Assembly: GCA_946122785.1 (NCBI GenBank)
Contig: CAMGYJ010000005.1
Location: forward strand, 87,538,547-87,602,546
Origin: Linum tenue
Taxonomy: Eukaryota; Streptophyta; Magnoliopsida; Malpighiales; Linaceae
Length of the DNA: 64,000 nucleotides
Direction: 5' to 3'
Every line of letters starts with the position of its first letter. Position 1 is the stretch's first letter. The notes beneath the pieces are model-generated. The model was not told where the DNA came from. It worked only from the letters and a program-made list of their open reading frames with translations, and ran no database searches. Made by a program: the position numbers and the translations under genes. Below, in pieces: positions 21,169 to 33,200 of this stretch.

Positions 21169-24100
21169 ATGCCTCCCAAGAAAAGAAAGACTCATTATCA
21201 GACTTTAACACATAAAAGAGCCAGAATTGAATTTATGGAACATCCATTGCATCGTTCAGCAGTTCCTGAGACATCGTTTGGGGGCGTAAATCCTTTGTCT
21301 GAGAATGATATACAGGAACCATCACGGTCTCTTCATCGAGTCCTACCATCTTCATCAGGTGATGAATGCACTACCACCATACCATTGTTATTTGAATTAT
21401 AAGATTCTCATGAAGACATCAAGCATTATCGATCTTCGATTATAGAAAAACCTTACTGTAATGTTCTCTTTTGTCTGTATTGCCCTTATCAAAATCTTCA
21501 AGGGAAAGGAAATCGCGCTACCACACTTTAAAACAATTGGCCTCCAAGAATTCAACGAGCCATATTTCTTCTCTGGAGCAAGGGGAACCCAATGTGGTAG
21601 CTGAATGTAACGAAAATAATAATCAGGCGAAGCAAGCTGAACAGCAGAAAACTGATAGTTGCCGGTTGCAGAACTCATCTGGAACCTCATCCTGTTTTAG
21701 GTCCATTCCCACGGCTAGAAAGCCCCTCCATGATGATATTCTGAACATAGGTCAACCAAAATGTGTTTGCAAGTTCTGTGGTGCTTTGTTTTGGGATTTG
21801 GAGAGGCTTGATCGCCGCCGAGCAACAACTGATCCTATCTATGGACTCTGCTGTCAGAAAGGCCGTGTTGGTTTGCCGTATATAGCCCAACCTCCGCGTT
21901 TGTTGGCTGAGCTTCTGCAGTTTGATGGTGGCGCCATGTCTAAGCATTTCAGAGATAACATCAGACCATATAACGGTTCATTGTGTTTTACATCATTTGG
22001 TGCTTCTATTGACCCTCGCTCTTTTTCTGGTAGGGGGCCGTACTCGATGGTTATATGTGGAGAAAACTATCATAGGATCGGTTCATTGTTGCCTCCTGAT
22101 GGTGAAAAACCTAAGTTTGCCCAGCTTTATATTTTTGAACCGGAGAATGAAATCGACAATCGCTTGGCGAACTTCGCATCACGTGATGGTCTACTTATGC
22201 CAGAGCTGCTCACTTCATTGCTCCAAATGCTGGATCAACATAATCAACTCGTCAAAACCTTTAGGCGAGTTCGGCAGCAACTTCAGGATTCTTCGACAAC
22301 GAATTTGAAGCTACGAATATTTGGAGCGAAAAGCAGGAATCGGCAATATGATTTGCCTAGCAGCACTGAGGTTGTAGCGCTTATACCAGGTGATTTCTTA
22401 CCAGACAGAGATGATCGCGATATAATAGTTGATCATGTCTATGAGGGTTTGAAGAGGATCACGAGTCTCAATCCAAAATCTGATGCGTTACATTTCCCTC
22501 TTTTATTTCCATATGGAGATGATGGTTATCATCCACTAATCAAATACAGGTCAGCTTTCTGCCCGCCTTTTATGCGGAGGCAGTTTGTTACTCAGCGTGA
22601 GTACTATGGATTCAGGCTTCAGTATCGCAATGGCGAAGGACACACAATTGTTCAGGATGGGAAAGCTCTTCAGCATTTTTGTATTGACGCTTACTCATCG
22701 ATAGAACTAAACAGGCTGGCTTTTCTGCGCTGTCATCAGCCACAACTTAGAGCGGAGGTTTATCAAGGATTACAGGATGCGATGGCACGGGGTGATCTTG
22801 ACGGAGATAAAATGGGCCATATTGTACTCCCGGGCACCTACATAGGCAGTCTGCGATATATGCAACAACTGTATCATGATGCTATGGCAGTGGTCGAATT
22901 CTTTTGAAACCCTGATTTATTCATCACATTCACCTGTAATTCATTGTGGGAAGAAATCACCGAAGCCTTTCGTGATGTTGTTGGTCCAAACAACTCAGAT
23001 AAACCAATGGTGGTTTCAAGGGTTTTCCACGCTAAGCTAAGCATTCTCATAGATGACATTAAGAAAAACTCCTACTTTGGGAAAACAATTGCAAGTAAGT
23101 ATAGGTTGCTCATTTAATATCAATATACAAGTTTAGCCCGTTCAATGCTTTCCAAAATACACATTTGTATATTCGCAATTTTAACTTTCTTAATTTTGCC
23201 ACAGTCATGTATACATTGGAGTTTCAGAAAAAGGGTTTGCCCCATATACATCTGTTGGTTTGGTTGTCTGAAGAGAATAAACTGAGGACATCAGCCGACA
23301 TTGACGAGGTAATCTCAACCGAAATTCCAGACCCTCAACAAGATCCAGTTGGATATGAAGCTGTCTGTAAATTCATGTTGCACGGGCCATGCGGTGAAGC
23401 AAATACAAATGCACCATGTATGCGAGATAAGAAAAAACGCGCCAAGGGAAAATGTTGCAAACAATTCCCAAAGGAGTTCAACTCAGCCACAACATTTGAC
23501 AAGTTCGGAAATGTAGTCTATAGAAGATCAAACACTGGCGTCGAGGTTCAAAAGGGAAGTGTAGTACTTGACAATCGACATGTTGTTCCATACAACAGGG
23601 ATTTGCTGGTCAGAATGCAGGCTCATATAAATGTTGAGGTATGTCACAAAGGTAAACTTATTAAGTATATCTTTAAATATGTGACAAAAGGGCCGGACAG
23701 ATCATTGGTTATTGCTGAAAACGCTAATGCACCGCAAAATAATCCAGAAATGCAATCTGAGAAGCACAGAGATGAAATCCAACAGTACATAGACTGCCGA
23801 TCGCTATCAGCTTATGAAGCCATATGGAGGCTTAATGAGTATCCAATTCATGTAAGAGAACCATCAGTGGTGCGTTTGGGAGTTCACTTGGATGGTCAGC
23901 AAAAAGTACCTTATAAGAAACAATCCAATGTGCGAAATGTTTTGGGGAATCCTAATGTCGGAAAGACACACTTGACAGAATGGTTTGCTCTTAATCGCAG
24001 GGATCCTCAGGCAAGAGTCCCGACATATGCATAGATACCAAATAATTACACCTGGCTTCCTGATTGTAAAGAATGGAACCCTCGCAAAAAAGGATTTGCG

Positions 24101-26137
24101 ATAGGGAGGGTTGCATATGTTCCGCCAGGTTCTGGCGACGTATTTTTCCTCCGAATGGTGCTCACAAAAGTCCGTGGCGCTCTCAGTTATGCTCATCTCA
24201 GAACTGTCAATGGAGAACTGTGTCCAGATTTTGAAAAAGCTTGTGAAAAACTGGGTCTGTTATCAGATACTTCAGAATGGATACGTGTTTTATCCGATAT
24301 TTCGACTTCCAGCATGCCACGGGTGATACGAAGCACTTTCGTGTCAATGCTAATGTTCTGCGAAGTTCCAAGTCCAGCAGCTCTATTCAATTCATCATGG
24401 AAATCAATGGCTGAAGATTACGCATATAGGTTAGCCAAAGATCTCAGAGACCAAACCCAGGAACCCACTAATGAACGATTACAGAACTGGGTACTTTGTG
24501 AATTGCAGGCTATGTGGAGCTCTCATTCAATGACACTTGAGGACTTTAATCTCCCAAACCCATCTGATGGTTCACATGGTGATGGAGAGAACCCACTCAT
24601 TAACGAGCATCTGGCCTTCGATACAGACGAGCAGCGTGCACTAGCAACCTCTATGCTGCATTCATTGAATCCTGAGCAAACTAATGTATATACATTTGTC
24701 ATCAATTCAGTCCTCAACAAGATGGGCCGGGCATTCTTCCTATATGGTCACGGAGGTACTGGCAAAACGTATCTCTATAATGTCATTACAGCAAAACTCA
24801 GAAGTTTGGGGAAGATAGTTGTACTGGTTGCATCATCGGGCATAGCAGCAACACTACTTCCCAAAGCAACCACTGCACATTCAAGGTTCAAAATTCCTCT
24901 GATTCTAGATGCAACATCGACATGTCCTATTAAACACGGAACAGATCTAGCTGACCTGTTAAAAGAAGCATCCTTAATCATTTGGGACGAAGCACCAATG
25001 ACCCATCGATAGGCTTTCGAGGTAGTAGATCGCAGCTTGTGCGACATATTGAATGTTCCACTGAATGGACATCATTATAAACCTTTTGGAGGGAAGACAG
25101 TTCTCTTTGGTGGAGATTTTCGCCAAACACTCCCAGTGATAACTGATGCTGGACGTGAACAGACGATTGATGGCTCATTAACTAGGTCCAAGCTATGGAA
25201 TACTTTTAAAGTGATGTGCCTATCGACAAACATGCGCATAACAGCGGTCCACTCTGCTGATCAACAACTAATGCATGGATATACGTTTCCAGATTGGGTC
25301 CTTTCCTTAGGAGATGGAAGACTTAGAGCAAGATCGTTCAGAGAAGATGGGCCACCAGATTGGATACAAATTCCACCACTGTTCCTAATTGATCCCGGGG
25401 ATGACTCTGTCCAGTCAATCGCAGATGATATATATGATTCGTTTCCCGACAGTCACAGGGATCCAGCATACCTAACCAGCAGAGCAATAGTGACGCCAAC
25501 GAATGCGACAGTTTCTAGAATCAACAACTATATGTTGCAAAGGGTACCAGGCAATTCTAAAACATATTATAGTTCAGATTCATTGCAGTTATCAACAGAA
25601 ACAGCGGATTTGTTTGACGAAAGCTATCCAACAGAGTTCCTCAACATTCTCACATTCAATGGAGTTCCAGAACACGAGCTTACATTAAAGGTATGCACAC
25701 CAGTTATGCTCTTGCGCAACTTAAATCCTGCCCTTGGTTTATGCAACAGCACAAGGATCATGATCACAACATTAGGGGACAATTTTATAAAAGGCAACAT
25801 CATGGGCGGTTCCTACGACACTGACGAAGTCATTATACCAAGAATAGTACTCAATGTAGAGAACTCCAAGTGGCCCTTCATACTCAGGAGGAGGCAGTTC
25901 CCGGTACGCTTATGTTACGCGATGACTATAAACAAAAGTCAAGGACAAACGCTTGAAAAGGTTGGGATTTATTTGCCTGAACCCGTATTTAGCCACGGCC
26001 AGCTGTATGTGGGAGTTTCAAGAGTAAAATCAGCGAGAGGTTTGAGGATTCTTATACAAAACCCAACAGAAATACCCTACGATTTTACAAAGAACATAGT
26101 CTTCACCGAGGCCTTTGCTGATATTATGAACACCTAA
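21169..26137 (+). pseudogene. Helitron replication initiator-helicase (RepHel), three in-frame stops
   Basis: The product starts with a basic MPPKKRK stretch. It then has the Helitron N-terminal zinc-rich domain (CKFCGALFW...LCCQKGRVGLP) and GRGPYSMVICG. The Rep nuclease follows with the HIH motif (23243-23251, LPHIHLLVW) and the two-tyrosine motif KYIFKYVTK (Tyr codons 23666 and 23678). A Pif1-type helicase comes next, with Walker A GHGGTGKT (24746-24769) and Walker B LIIWDEAP, ending at 26137. An intron is clear at 23095-23204; the first exon junction (about 21358-21501) is not in phase. Stops at 22905-22907 (TGA), 24032-24034 (TAG) and 25010-25012 (TAG) all lie in otherwise continuous homologous frame. 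All catalytic motifs survive, so inactivation looks recent. Rep nicks and rejoins donor DNA; the helicase unwinds it. Confidence 0.92.
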
Positions 26138-26640
26138 ACCATATATCAGGTGAGTTCATTAAATTGAACAAGCTATTCGACACTTTTGCCAGCAAATTTT
26201 CCTAACAAAAACTATGTGTTTTGTAGGATTACAGCAATACCCTGATGCAACCATGTGAATCCAAAGAGGTCAATGGCTTGCCTCAATTACATGTCTAGCT
26301 CATTTTCTTTGTGGGAATCAGTTTTTCAGGGTTGCATAGATAGTTTGCTGTAAGTCAAGAAGTATAATCGGCTAAATAATGGATCAAATAGTTTGTTAAT
26401 CCTCAGAAATTGCAAACATCACAGGTCCACTAAAATTTCTGGGCATATGCTAACATATTGGATTTACTAAGGCCCAAGCGGCTTCGCCCTTAGCCACTCG
26501 CCAAAATTGAGGACCCGTTTTTTTACGTTTTTATGATAATGAAATGATTTCGAGCCCAACCCGAAGATACTTTAGGCCTACAGATAAAAGACCATTCGTG
26601 TCATATAGAAGAATCGCAAAATAACTGAAGCCAGACTTAC
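26138..26640 (+). other. Helitron 3' flank downstream of RepHel
   Basis: Non-coding. Contains the helicase 3' UTR and the subterminal region before the terminal hairpin. Confidence 0.6.
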
Positions 26641-26669
26641 CCCGCCGCGGAGCGCGGGCTGAGTACTAG
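26641..26669 (+). other. Helitron 3' terminal hairpin and CTAG end
   Basis: Stem CCCGC (26641-26645) pairs with GCGGG (26654-26658); CTGAGTA and CTAG follow, with T as the next base. This is the transposition-termination signal of Helitrons. Confidence 0.9.
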
Positions 26670-26923
26670 TGAGTTATAACATATAATATTACACCAAAAT
26701 ACCATATCGTACTTAGATCCAACATATAGTGAATATTCACACACTTATATAACATCAATATTCAAATGTTCAACTTAGGATTCCAAAGATTGAGTTAGGC
26801 GAAAAGAAAAATCAGAAAATAGGCGCATTCCAACCCGATACCTTGTAACGGTCGACCCGGCAGGTGCTTGCGGCATGTTTTTCTCATCTGGGCAGGGTGG
26901 TCGACCCGCGAGTTGACAACCTT
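26670..26923. mobile_element. right part of the Helitron-split TIR element (copy 2)
   Basis: Begins TGAGTTATAACATATAAT and ends GAGTTGACAACCTT, matching the second half of the 5991-6454 element. A deletion of about 50 bp is present relative to that copy. Together with 15951-16105 it forms one element. Confidence 0.88.
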
Positions 26924-26925
26924 AC

Positions 26926-27113
26926 TGATCATAGTTTTCATTCTTAGATAATGAAGGGCGGGGGTCGACCACCTTGCTGATCATAATTTTCATTCTTAGA
27001 TAACCACGGTTTCCACCCTTGATCATAGTTTTCATTCTTAGATAATGAAGGGCGGGGGTCGACCACCTTGCTGATCATAATTTTCATTCTTAGATAACCA
27101 CGGTTTCCACCCT
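26926..27113. repeat. 94-bp tandem duplication
   Basis: Two virtually identical copies, 26926-27019 and 27020-27113. Each contains two near-repeats of TGATCATARTTTTCATTCTT and a phrase (GGTCGACCACCTTGCTGATC) resembling the TIR-element end plus its flank. The duplication may have arisen at an excision or rearrangement footprint of that element. Confidence 0.92.
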
Positions 27114-27426
27114 TGAGTTAAATGAATGTAAGCACGAAGTTATAATTTTGTATTACCCAAACTGGGCCATAAGCAGGCTCATGAAAATTTTGGGCTCACG
27201 CACTGACACACATCACTACGCTGGCCATTCAACCCTCTCTTCGATTTAGTTTAAGGTTTAGCGGTTCTTTTTTATTGATTTCTTTTCATTCTTTCTTTTC
27301 TGCCGCCAATTCACGAGAAGCTGGTTGAAAGAGAACAAACCCTGAACCCTACTCATCGCCGCTGCCGTCGAAGCCTGTGTTCCCGCCCTTTCTTGGTTCA
27401 GTTTCTGTTCTTGAACAATATCGGCG
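27114..27426 (+). promoter_or_regulatory. probable promoter of the host-like gene
   Basis: The region just upstream of the ATG at 27427 contains TGGGCC (about 27163) and TTGGGCTC (about 27190). These resemble site II-type elements seen before plant growth and ribosome-related genes. A pyrimidine-rich leader follows. No clear TATA box. Function is inferred. Confidence 0.3.
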
Positions 27427-30400
27427 ATGGATGAACCGCCGATCCCGGTCACCGGACACTGGGGCGCTCCAGATTCCTACATTAACGTCTTCCTCGACAC
27501 CAGCCTCGATACTCACTTGGCCTTGGACATGGTAGTCTCTCCATCCAACACCGTCGCCGATCTCAAGAGTAATCCCTCATTCCATCGCACGTCTTGTTTC
27601 CATCAAACCAACATTATCAGTTGCAACGATATGATCGTAATGAACTTCACAACTGTTTTTTTATGGTCCATTTGCGGAATTGCAGAGAAAATTCTGGACA
27701 AGCATCCCCTGTGCTTCCCCAAGTTTGGAGAAATAAAAATTGACGCATTGAAGGTATGAACCGTTTTTGTCTCTTTTACTATATGTCGCTTATTCTCTGA
27801 TGGGTCGCTTCTGAAATGGCTGTCCTTTGTGGTATGGAATTGCGCAGGTCAAAAAGAGAGGGGTTTACTATAATTTGGCAGAGTCAATTCTTCTTAAAAG
27901 TGTCTTTGATGGGGTGAAGAAAGGTTGGTTTGTTAGTGTTGAAGCTTCTATTGTTTCTAAGGATAATGAGATTGAGCCTAAAGAGGCCAAATTTGCCTTA
28001 GTGACCATGAATAATGGTTTCGAGGATAAAGGTGCAAATGTTATGATAGATGGGCGTCACCATGTCATACCCGAAAGATAATTACAAGTTCCTCAAAAGG
28101 AGAGCAATGACCTTCTTATTGAAGTTGCTGGGGGAGTTCAACTTGTGGGTGGAGATGTACGAGGTGACAAAGTTTTTTCGTTGGTTCCCTTGATTAGTGA
28201 TGAATCTCTCAGAGAGAAGAAATGTGATGAAGAAGAAGCTCAGGAGATGCATGTTGAAAGAGCAGAAATGGGGAAGGAGTTGGCTAACATTGATGCAGGC
28301 AGCATATTGCCAGAAAGAGCTTCTGGTGTGAAGGAAAATCATGAGAAGAGGAAGAGAAGTAAAAAGGGGGCAGATAAACGTGAGAAGAGGAAGAGAAGCA
28401 AAAAGGGGGCAGATGATCTTTCTGGTAAAGACGTTGATGTGTCAATGCACAAATTTGGACCAAAAAGTGAATTGGTTGTTGGCAATGTGCAGATCTCAGA
28501 CCAAAATGTTGCTGGTATACAAACTGGAGGGGTAATTTCTTTAGCTGAGGAATCTGAAGCTCAAGTGGTACATGTGGAATTTTCCAAAGATGGATCCAAG
28601 GGTTCTATAGTTAATGAAATCGAGGAAAATTTACACCATCTACATGTAGCAAACAAGAGGCTTAAAACCGGAAAGGAGATAGACGATGAAGCTTCTTTAA
28701 GAGATAGCAGCACTATTGTTTTGGAATTTAGTGGAATGACTTGTAAGCGTCCTGTTATATCTCAGCTATCTACAGTAGATGAGCAACAAAATGTGGTTTC
28801 TACTCTGAAAATTCCAAATGCTGGCTCTGTGGAAGCATTCGATCAATTGGCTAGCCGAAGCTTGGTGAAGAAGAAACGAAAAACGAAGTCTTCTAAGAAA
28901 GTAGATAGAAAAACTGCTGGATTAACTCCTGATGAGGCCAATGCTGGTAAAGAGATACATCTAAAGGAAGCTGGAATTGACAGTGGCAATGTGTTGCATC
29001 CTTCTGCTGTTTCTTTGACGAAGAAGGACCCTGATCCTCCTCAAGAGCAACATAACATTATTCTTTCACAAGGTATCTCCATTTCCCAATTGAGCTTTGC
29101 TAAGTGATGCTTGCTTCTACATTTGCTAGATAGATATATGATATTGAAACTGGTGTTTGGTTCAAATATCAATGAGTTTCAAGAACTAATAACCAATGAT
29201 AGGAGTAGAGTTGAAACAGAACAAGAGGTCCATGAGACAATTTCTGCAAATGTGCAGAAAGAAGTTGTTGATTTTATGGTATGCAAGGTTGATCCATTTG
29301 TGGATAATGGGAAAGCTTTAAAGAAAAGAAAAGAAAGAAATCCAGAAGACATACGGTACGCATGAGTGGAACAATACCAATTCCTTTAGAAGCTGATCAT
29401 GTTACGGATTATTATGCCACTGATATTCCATCTAGAGAAGCCGAGAAAGTATGCAAGGCTGAGAGCTCTATTCATGAAGTTTCTAAAAAGGGAGATGTGA
29501 AAGAAGCAGCGACAGCTAATAGTCTGAGGGCTTCTCTTTTGGTTACAAATAAGGAAATAGAGGAGGTTATAAATAACGTCATGGAATCTGCACAGCCAAC
29601 CAAAAAAAGTGAACCTGTGGTAGAAAACGAAGAAGGCAAACCGAGGAAGAAAACAAAGAAGAAACATGGTGCAGATGGTAAGAATTATGCACTACTCACA
29701 CAAGCAGAAGACATATGCACTAATGAAATTACTCCAACTCCTTACACTGTCAACATTCATGGAACTGATTCTTCTAGATTCAATTATGATACCAATTTGG
29801 AAAATCCGAGTTGCAAAGACTTCTTAGATAGAGCAGAGATTAGGTCTCTTTCAGATAAGGTTGTTAGTGATACAGAAAATGCCAGAGAGACGGAGTAAAC
29901 TTTCGATCTTATTTCATTCCTAAAGACCAGAGTCAGAAGACTGCAGACCCTAGTGAGGTCACTGGAGCTTGGTCTCAAATGAAAAGTAAAGAGAAAAGGG
30001 AAGTGAAAGTGGTAAACCTGCATGAGATATCTCCAAAGTTACCTGGGCCTCCAACTTCGAAGGAGGAACTTGAAGCCCAAGCAATTCCTCAGGAGAAGAA
30101 ACCAGAACCGTCATCTGCTAAAGGAGATAATCGAAAACCTCACTGTGAAGCGACTCAAGAATCAAGTGCTCCGACTCGTCAAAATAGTGTTAAGCCAAAG
30201 AAGGCCATAGAGCATCATCATTCTGATAGTCCGACAAATACTTCCCACATCAAAAGTGGTAATAGGGATCAATCAAAAAGGTGGGAGAGGTTCTGGTGCC
30301 ATGGTTCATCAGAAGTCGGTGGTTGCAGGATCACTACACTATCCAAGAGTAATTCATCTGGTGATGGGTTGGAAAGATATCATTTTCCATATCCACTCAA

Positions 30401-30714
30401 CCAATCACCTGCCAGCTCCCCGGGGACGCATCCCGATCTCTCAGTTTTCGACAGCATGAAGAGAAATGGTATTAGTGGTCAAGAAGGCATGAAGACATCA
30501 TTGTAAGTAAGTACAATTACCTTTTTTATGGGATCATGTGAAGAAGCCTAGATTAGCTATGTTCATTTGATGAGATTATGGTGTTCTTGCTTAAATGTGT
30601 AGCTCCTCACTGGACACAACTCCTGAAAGTACAAAAAAGAGATACAAAAAGGCCAAGCTGGATGTTGAATCACAGTATGAGGAGGATTTGGTCCCCTTGA
30701 GTCCGAGTATATAA
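27427..30714 (+). pseudogene. broken gene for a Lys-rich, probably nuclear protein with ubiquitin-like N terminus
   Basis: I do not recognise the family with confidence. Exon 1 (27427-27568), exon 2 (27686-27753) and exon 3 (from 27848) join in phase. They encode a compact N-terminal domain (SYINVFLDTSLDTHLALDMV...TVADLK) that looks ubiquitin-like. The rest is hydrophilic and Lys/Glu-rich, with a tandem KRKRSKKGAD repeat (about 28345-28410) and clusters such as KKKRKTKSSKK that could be nuclear signals. The last exon is 30603-30714 (SSLDTTPESTKKRYKKAKLD). Lesions: in-frame TAA at 28079-28081, a frameshift near 29345-29365, and a one-base loss near 29889. It lies just right of a transposon cluster, has a plausible promoter, and could be a recent pseudogene or a gene with assembly errors. 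Confidence 0.6.
28341..28412 (+). repeat. tandem coding repeat (KRKRSKKGAD)
   Basis: A 39-bp unit is repeated twice with near identity inside the Lys-rich gene, adding a second basic cluster. Confidence 0.75.
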
Positions 30715-31117
30715 GATGATGAAATCTTGAAAACCTTATGTTACCATGGTGGCGCGCTTTCTTTTGTCAATGCGAGCAAGTTCATATTTCTTGTTTGTGG
30801 TTTTTTATCATCTGCAGAACAGAAGAGCACTCTGGAGTTGGTTTGTGGCTATGCAAAAGTGGGTTGATCCTTTGATGTGGAATTCATCATTTCCCGCTGA
30901 TTTTGTAATGCAGATGGTGTCATTAAACTGTGAAGACAAGATATTTTGATAATCTTTTCCCCCCTGTTCATGCTTGAAAGGTCATTTGTCGATTAAATAC
31001 AGCCCATACATCATTATGATTACGCATCTGATCACTTTGACTCTTGTCCAAAGGTATTGCCAAACCTTTTCATTTACTTAGCATCTCCGTCTATTTGCGT
31101 CTATAGGTGTAGAGGTT
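30715..31117 (+). other. 3' flank of the host-like gene
   Basis: Likely 3' UTR and downstream sequence. The 67-codon frame at 30746-30949 shows no family features. Confidence 0.4.
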
Positions 31118-32206
31118 GGCTTCAATTTTTTGTAGTCGCGCAAAACTTCAAAATAACTAAGACAAAATTCATCTTAGTCAAAACTTTGACTTTTGTGACA
31201 ATAATAGCCATTTTTGGAGAAATACCAATAATAGCCAGAATTTTGAAAGTTTGATGACAAATATAGCAATTTCCGTTACATAATTTAACAGCGTCAGTGA
31301 CCCCGTTAGTCAAATTAACGGAACGCTTACGTGGATGCCAACTCACCCTCTATTTCGTTTCCACCTCAGCATTCAGTGACAGATGGATGACACATCATTT
31401 ACAAAAGTATTTTTTTTAACCTACCTAAATTGTGGGGGACTAGGAGTGGGGGGATTTCATTAATCAAAATTAAAAACAAAAAACAAAAATCCAAACCCCT
31501 TTTATCTTCTTCCTCTCGCCAGGGATAGAAGAATAGTCGCCCAACGCCAGTCTTCACCCACTTCGTCTGATCTTCGCCAGATCGTCGCCCAGCGCCGGTC
31601 TTCGCCCAAATTATCAGTCTTCGCCATCGAGGGAAGGCCGTGAGGGATCTCTCTTTCGCCAGGGATTGTCGGAGTGCCGTCGGTGGAAACAGATCTAGAA
31701 GAAGGTGAGGCGAATTGGGAAGAAGGTGAACAGGTGGTGTGGGATGATTTTCGGATGTGAGAGAAGATTAGAGGGAAGAGAGAGGTGGAAGATCAGAGGA
31801 GGCGATTGGCAATGGTGGGTTTGAGCGGAGAGAGAGGCAATTTTTTGTAGAGATAATTCTTTGAGAGATTGGGGAAGATGGGGGACGCGTACGACGTATA
31901 GTTGTTTATCATTTATTTTTTGTTTTTGTTTTATTTTACAATTAAATTCATGAATGGTTTAATAAATGGAGCAAGGGAGACGTGAACGATGGACAACTTT
32001 TTTAATTTTAATTTTGTTTTTTTAGTTAAATCCACATGGCAATGTTGTTAACTAATGTCGCCATGTCAGTCGTTCTATTAGTCCAGTCAGCACGTTAACT
32101 AAAACTGTCAAATAATTGGACGGAAGTGGCTATTTCTGGTATTTCGCCAAAAGTGACTATATTTGGCAAAAACGTCAAAATTTTGGTTATACAAGTGTAT
32201 TTGGCC
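31118..32206. mobile_element. degenerate non-autonomous Mutator-like element (about 1.1 kb)
   Basis: The right end (AAAATTTTGGTTATACAAGT...TTTGGCC) closely resembles the left TIR of the element at 33201. The left arm contains matching phrases (AATAATAGCCATTTTTGGAG, GAAATACCAATAATAGCCAG) in inverted orientation. The arms include GTTAACGG/CCGTTA and GGAACGC...GTGGATGCC motifs. The interior has GC-rich gene-like sequence (repeated TCGCCCA/GCGCCGGTCTTCGCC) that may be captured. No target duplication was found, and the left boundary is approximate. Confidence 0.6.
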
Positions 32207-32356
32207 AATAACTAAATAGTAAAATACTAAATACAATACCTCATTCATTTGCAAGTCTTTCCTCTGTTACCTTCATAAACACACATGAATTGCTATCAGT
32301 AATGTTTGTTTAGCAAATCGCCATGTTCTTTTTTTATAATGGGATGGTTTATAAAA

Positions 32357-32865
32357 GGATTAATATCTTATTTTGAACTAAACTATATTTAACCTTTTTA
32401 TTTTGGCCCATGGTTTCTGAAATTGCTCCTCTGGTCCGAATTATGCACCATACTTCCTTTCTTGGCCGGATGCGGGTTTTGACCGTTAAATTGGACGGTC
32501 AACTCCATTGACCGTTAGTCAAGCGACATGTCACTTGCCACGTCAGCGAACTCGAAATAATATTTTGGATTTTGAATTTATAGAAAATAATGGAAATAAT
32601 TATGATTATGTTTATTAGATAACGAAAATTATTATTGTCAGAAATTTAAAATCCAAAATTTTTATATGGGGTTCGCTGACGTGGCAAGTGACATGGCGCT
32701 TGACTAACGGTCAATGAAGTTGACTGTCCAATTTGACGGTCAAAACCCACGCTCGGTCAAACATGGAAGTATGGTGCATAGTTCGGGCTAGTGGAGCAAT
32801 TTCAGAAACCACCGACCATAATAGAAAATTTGGATATAATTTGAATCAAAATAAGGTATTAACCC
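32357..32865. mobile_element. 509-bp Mutator-like MITE with long inverted arms
   Basis: Flanked by a perfect 9-bp target duplication TTTATAAAA (32348-32356 and 32866-32874). It starts GGATTAATATC and ends GGTATTAACCC. The two arms are inverted repeats over roughly 220 bp each (for example GACCGTTAGTCAAGCG against CGCTTGACTAACGGTC). The element is thus nearly a full-length hairpin and codes for nothing. Confidence 0.92.
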
Positions 32866-32874
32866 TTTATAAAA

Positions 32875-33191
32875 CCAACTCGGTCATTAGTTAGTCAATG
32901 GGATTACTCAGGAAAGACAATAATTTTCCTCAAAATACCAGACATGGTAACAAAAAATCCATAATACATAACTTAAACTAAAATTTTCAAAACATACCAG
33001 TTTGGTACAAAATCGCTAGAATCTAAAACGATTTTACTCAAATCACTGTGAAGAAATGTGATTTACCGAAATCGCCACATCTACTAGCAAGTATCTTCAA
33101 AACCGATGGATGTTCTAGCGATTTGCATATTATATACGTGGAAACTTCAAACGACCGTCATTTTGCGGCCGCGTATCCGATCGATACACAG
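32875..33191. other. unassigned AT-rich sequence
   Basis: Contains repeated AAATCGC/GCGATTT phrases. Similar phrases recur at 35280-35350 on the far side of the next element, so the two flanks may be halves of one older repeat. Confidence 0.3.
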
Positions 33192-33200
33192 TTTTTTATT

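Larger units (their letters stand above)
16106..26669 (+). mobile_element. 10.6-kb Helitron with RPA-like and Rep-helicase genes
   Basis: Both boundaries are fixed by comparison with an uninterrupted paralogous TIR element (5991-6454). The 3' end has a hairpin (stem CCCGC/GCGGG, 26641-26658), 7 nt and CTAG before a T. The 5' end reads TTGAAAAAG where a canonical Helitron starts TC, so the first dinucleotide is atypical. Inside are an RPA1-like gene and a Rep-helicase gene on the same strand, the usual content of autonomous plant Helitrons. The helicase gene has three in-frame stops, so this copy is probably no longer self-sufficient. No target duplication is present, as expected. Confidence 0.92.
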
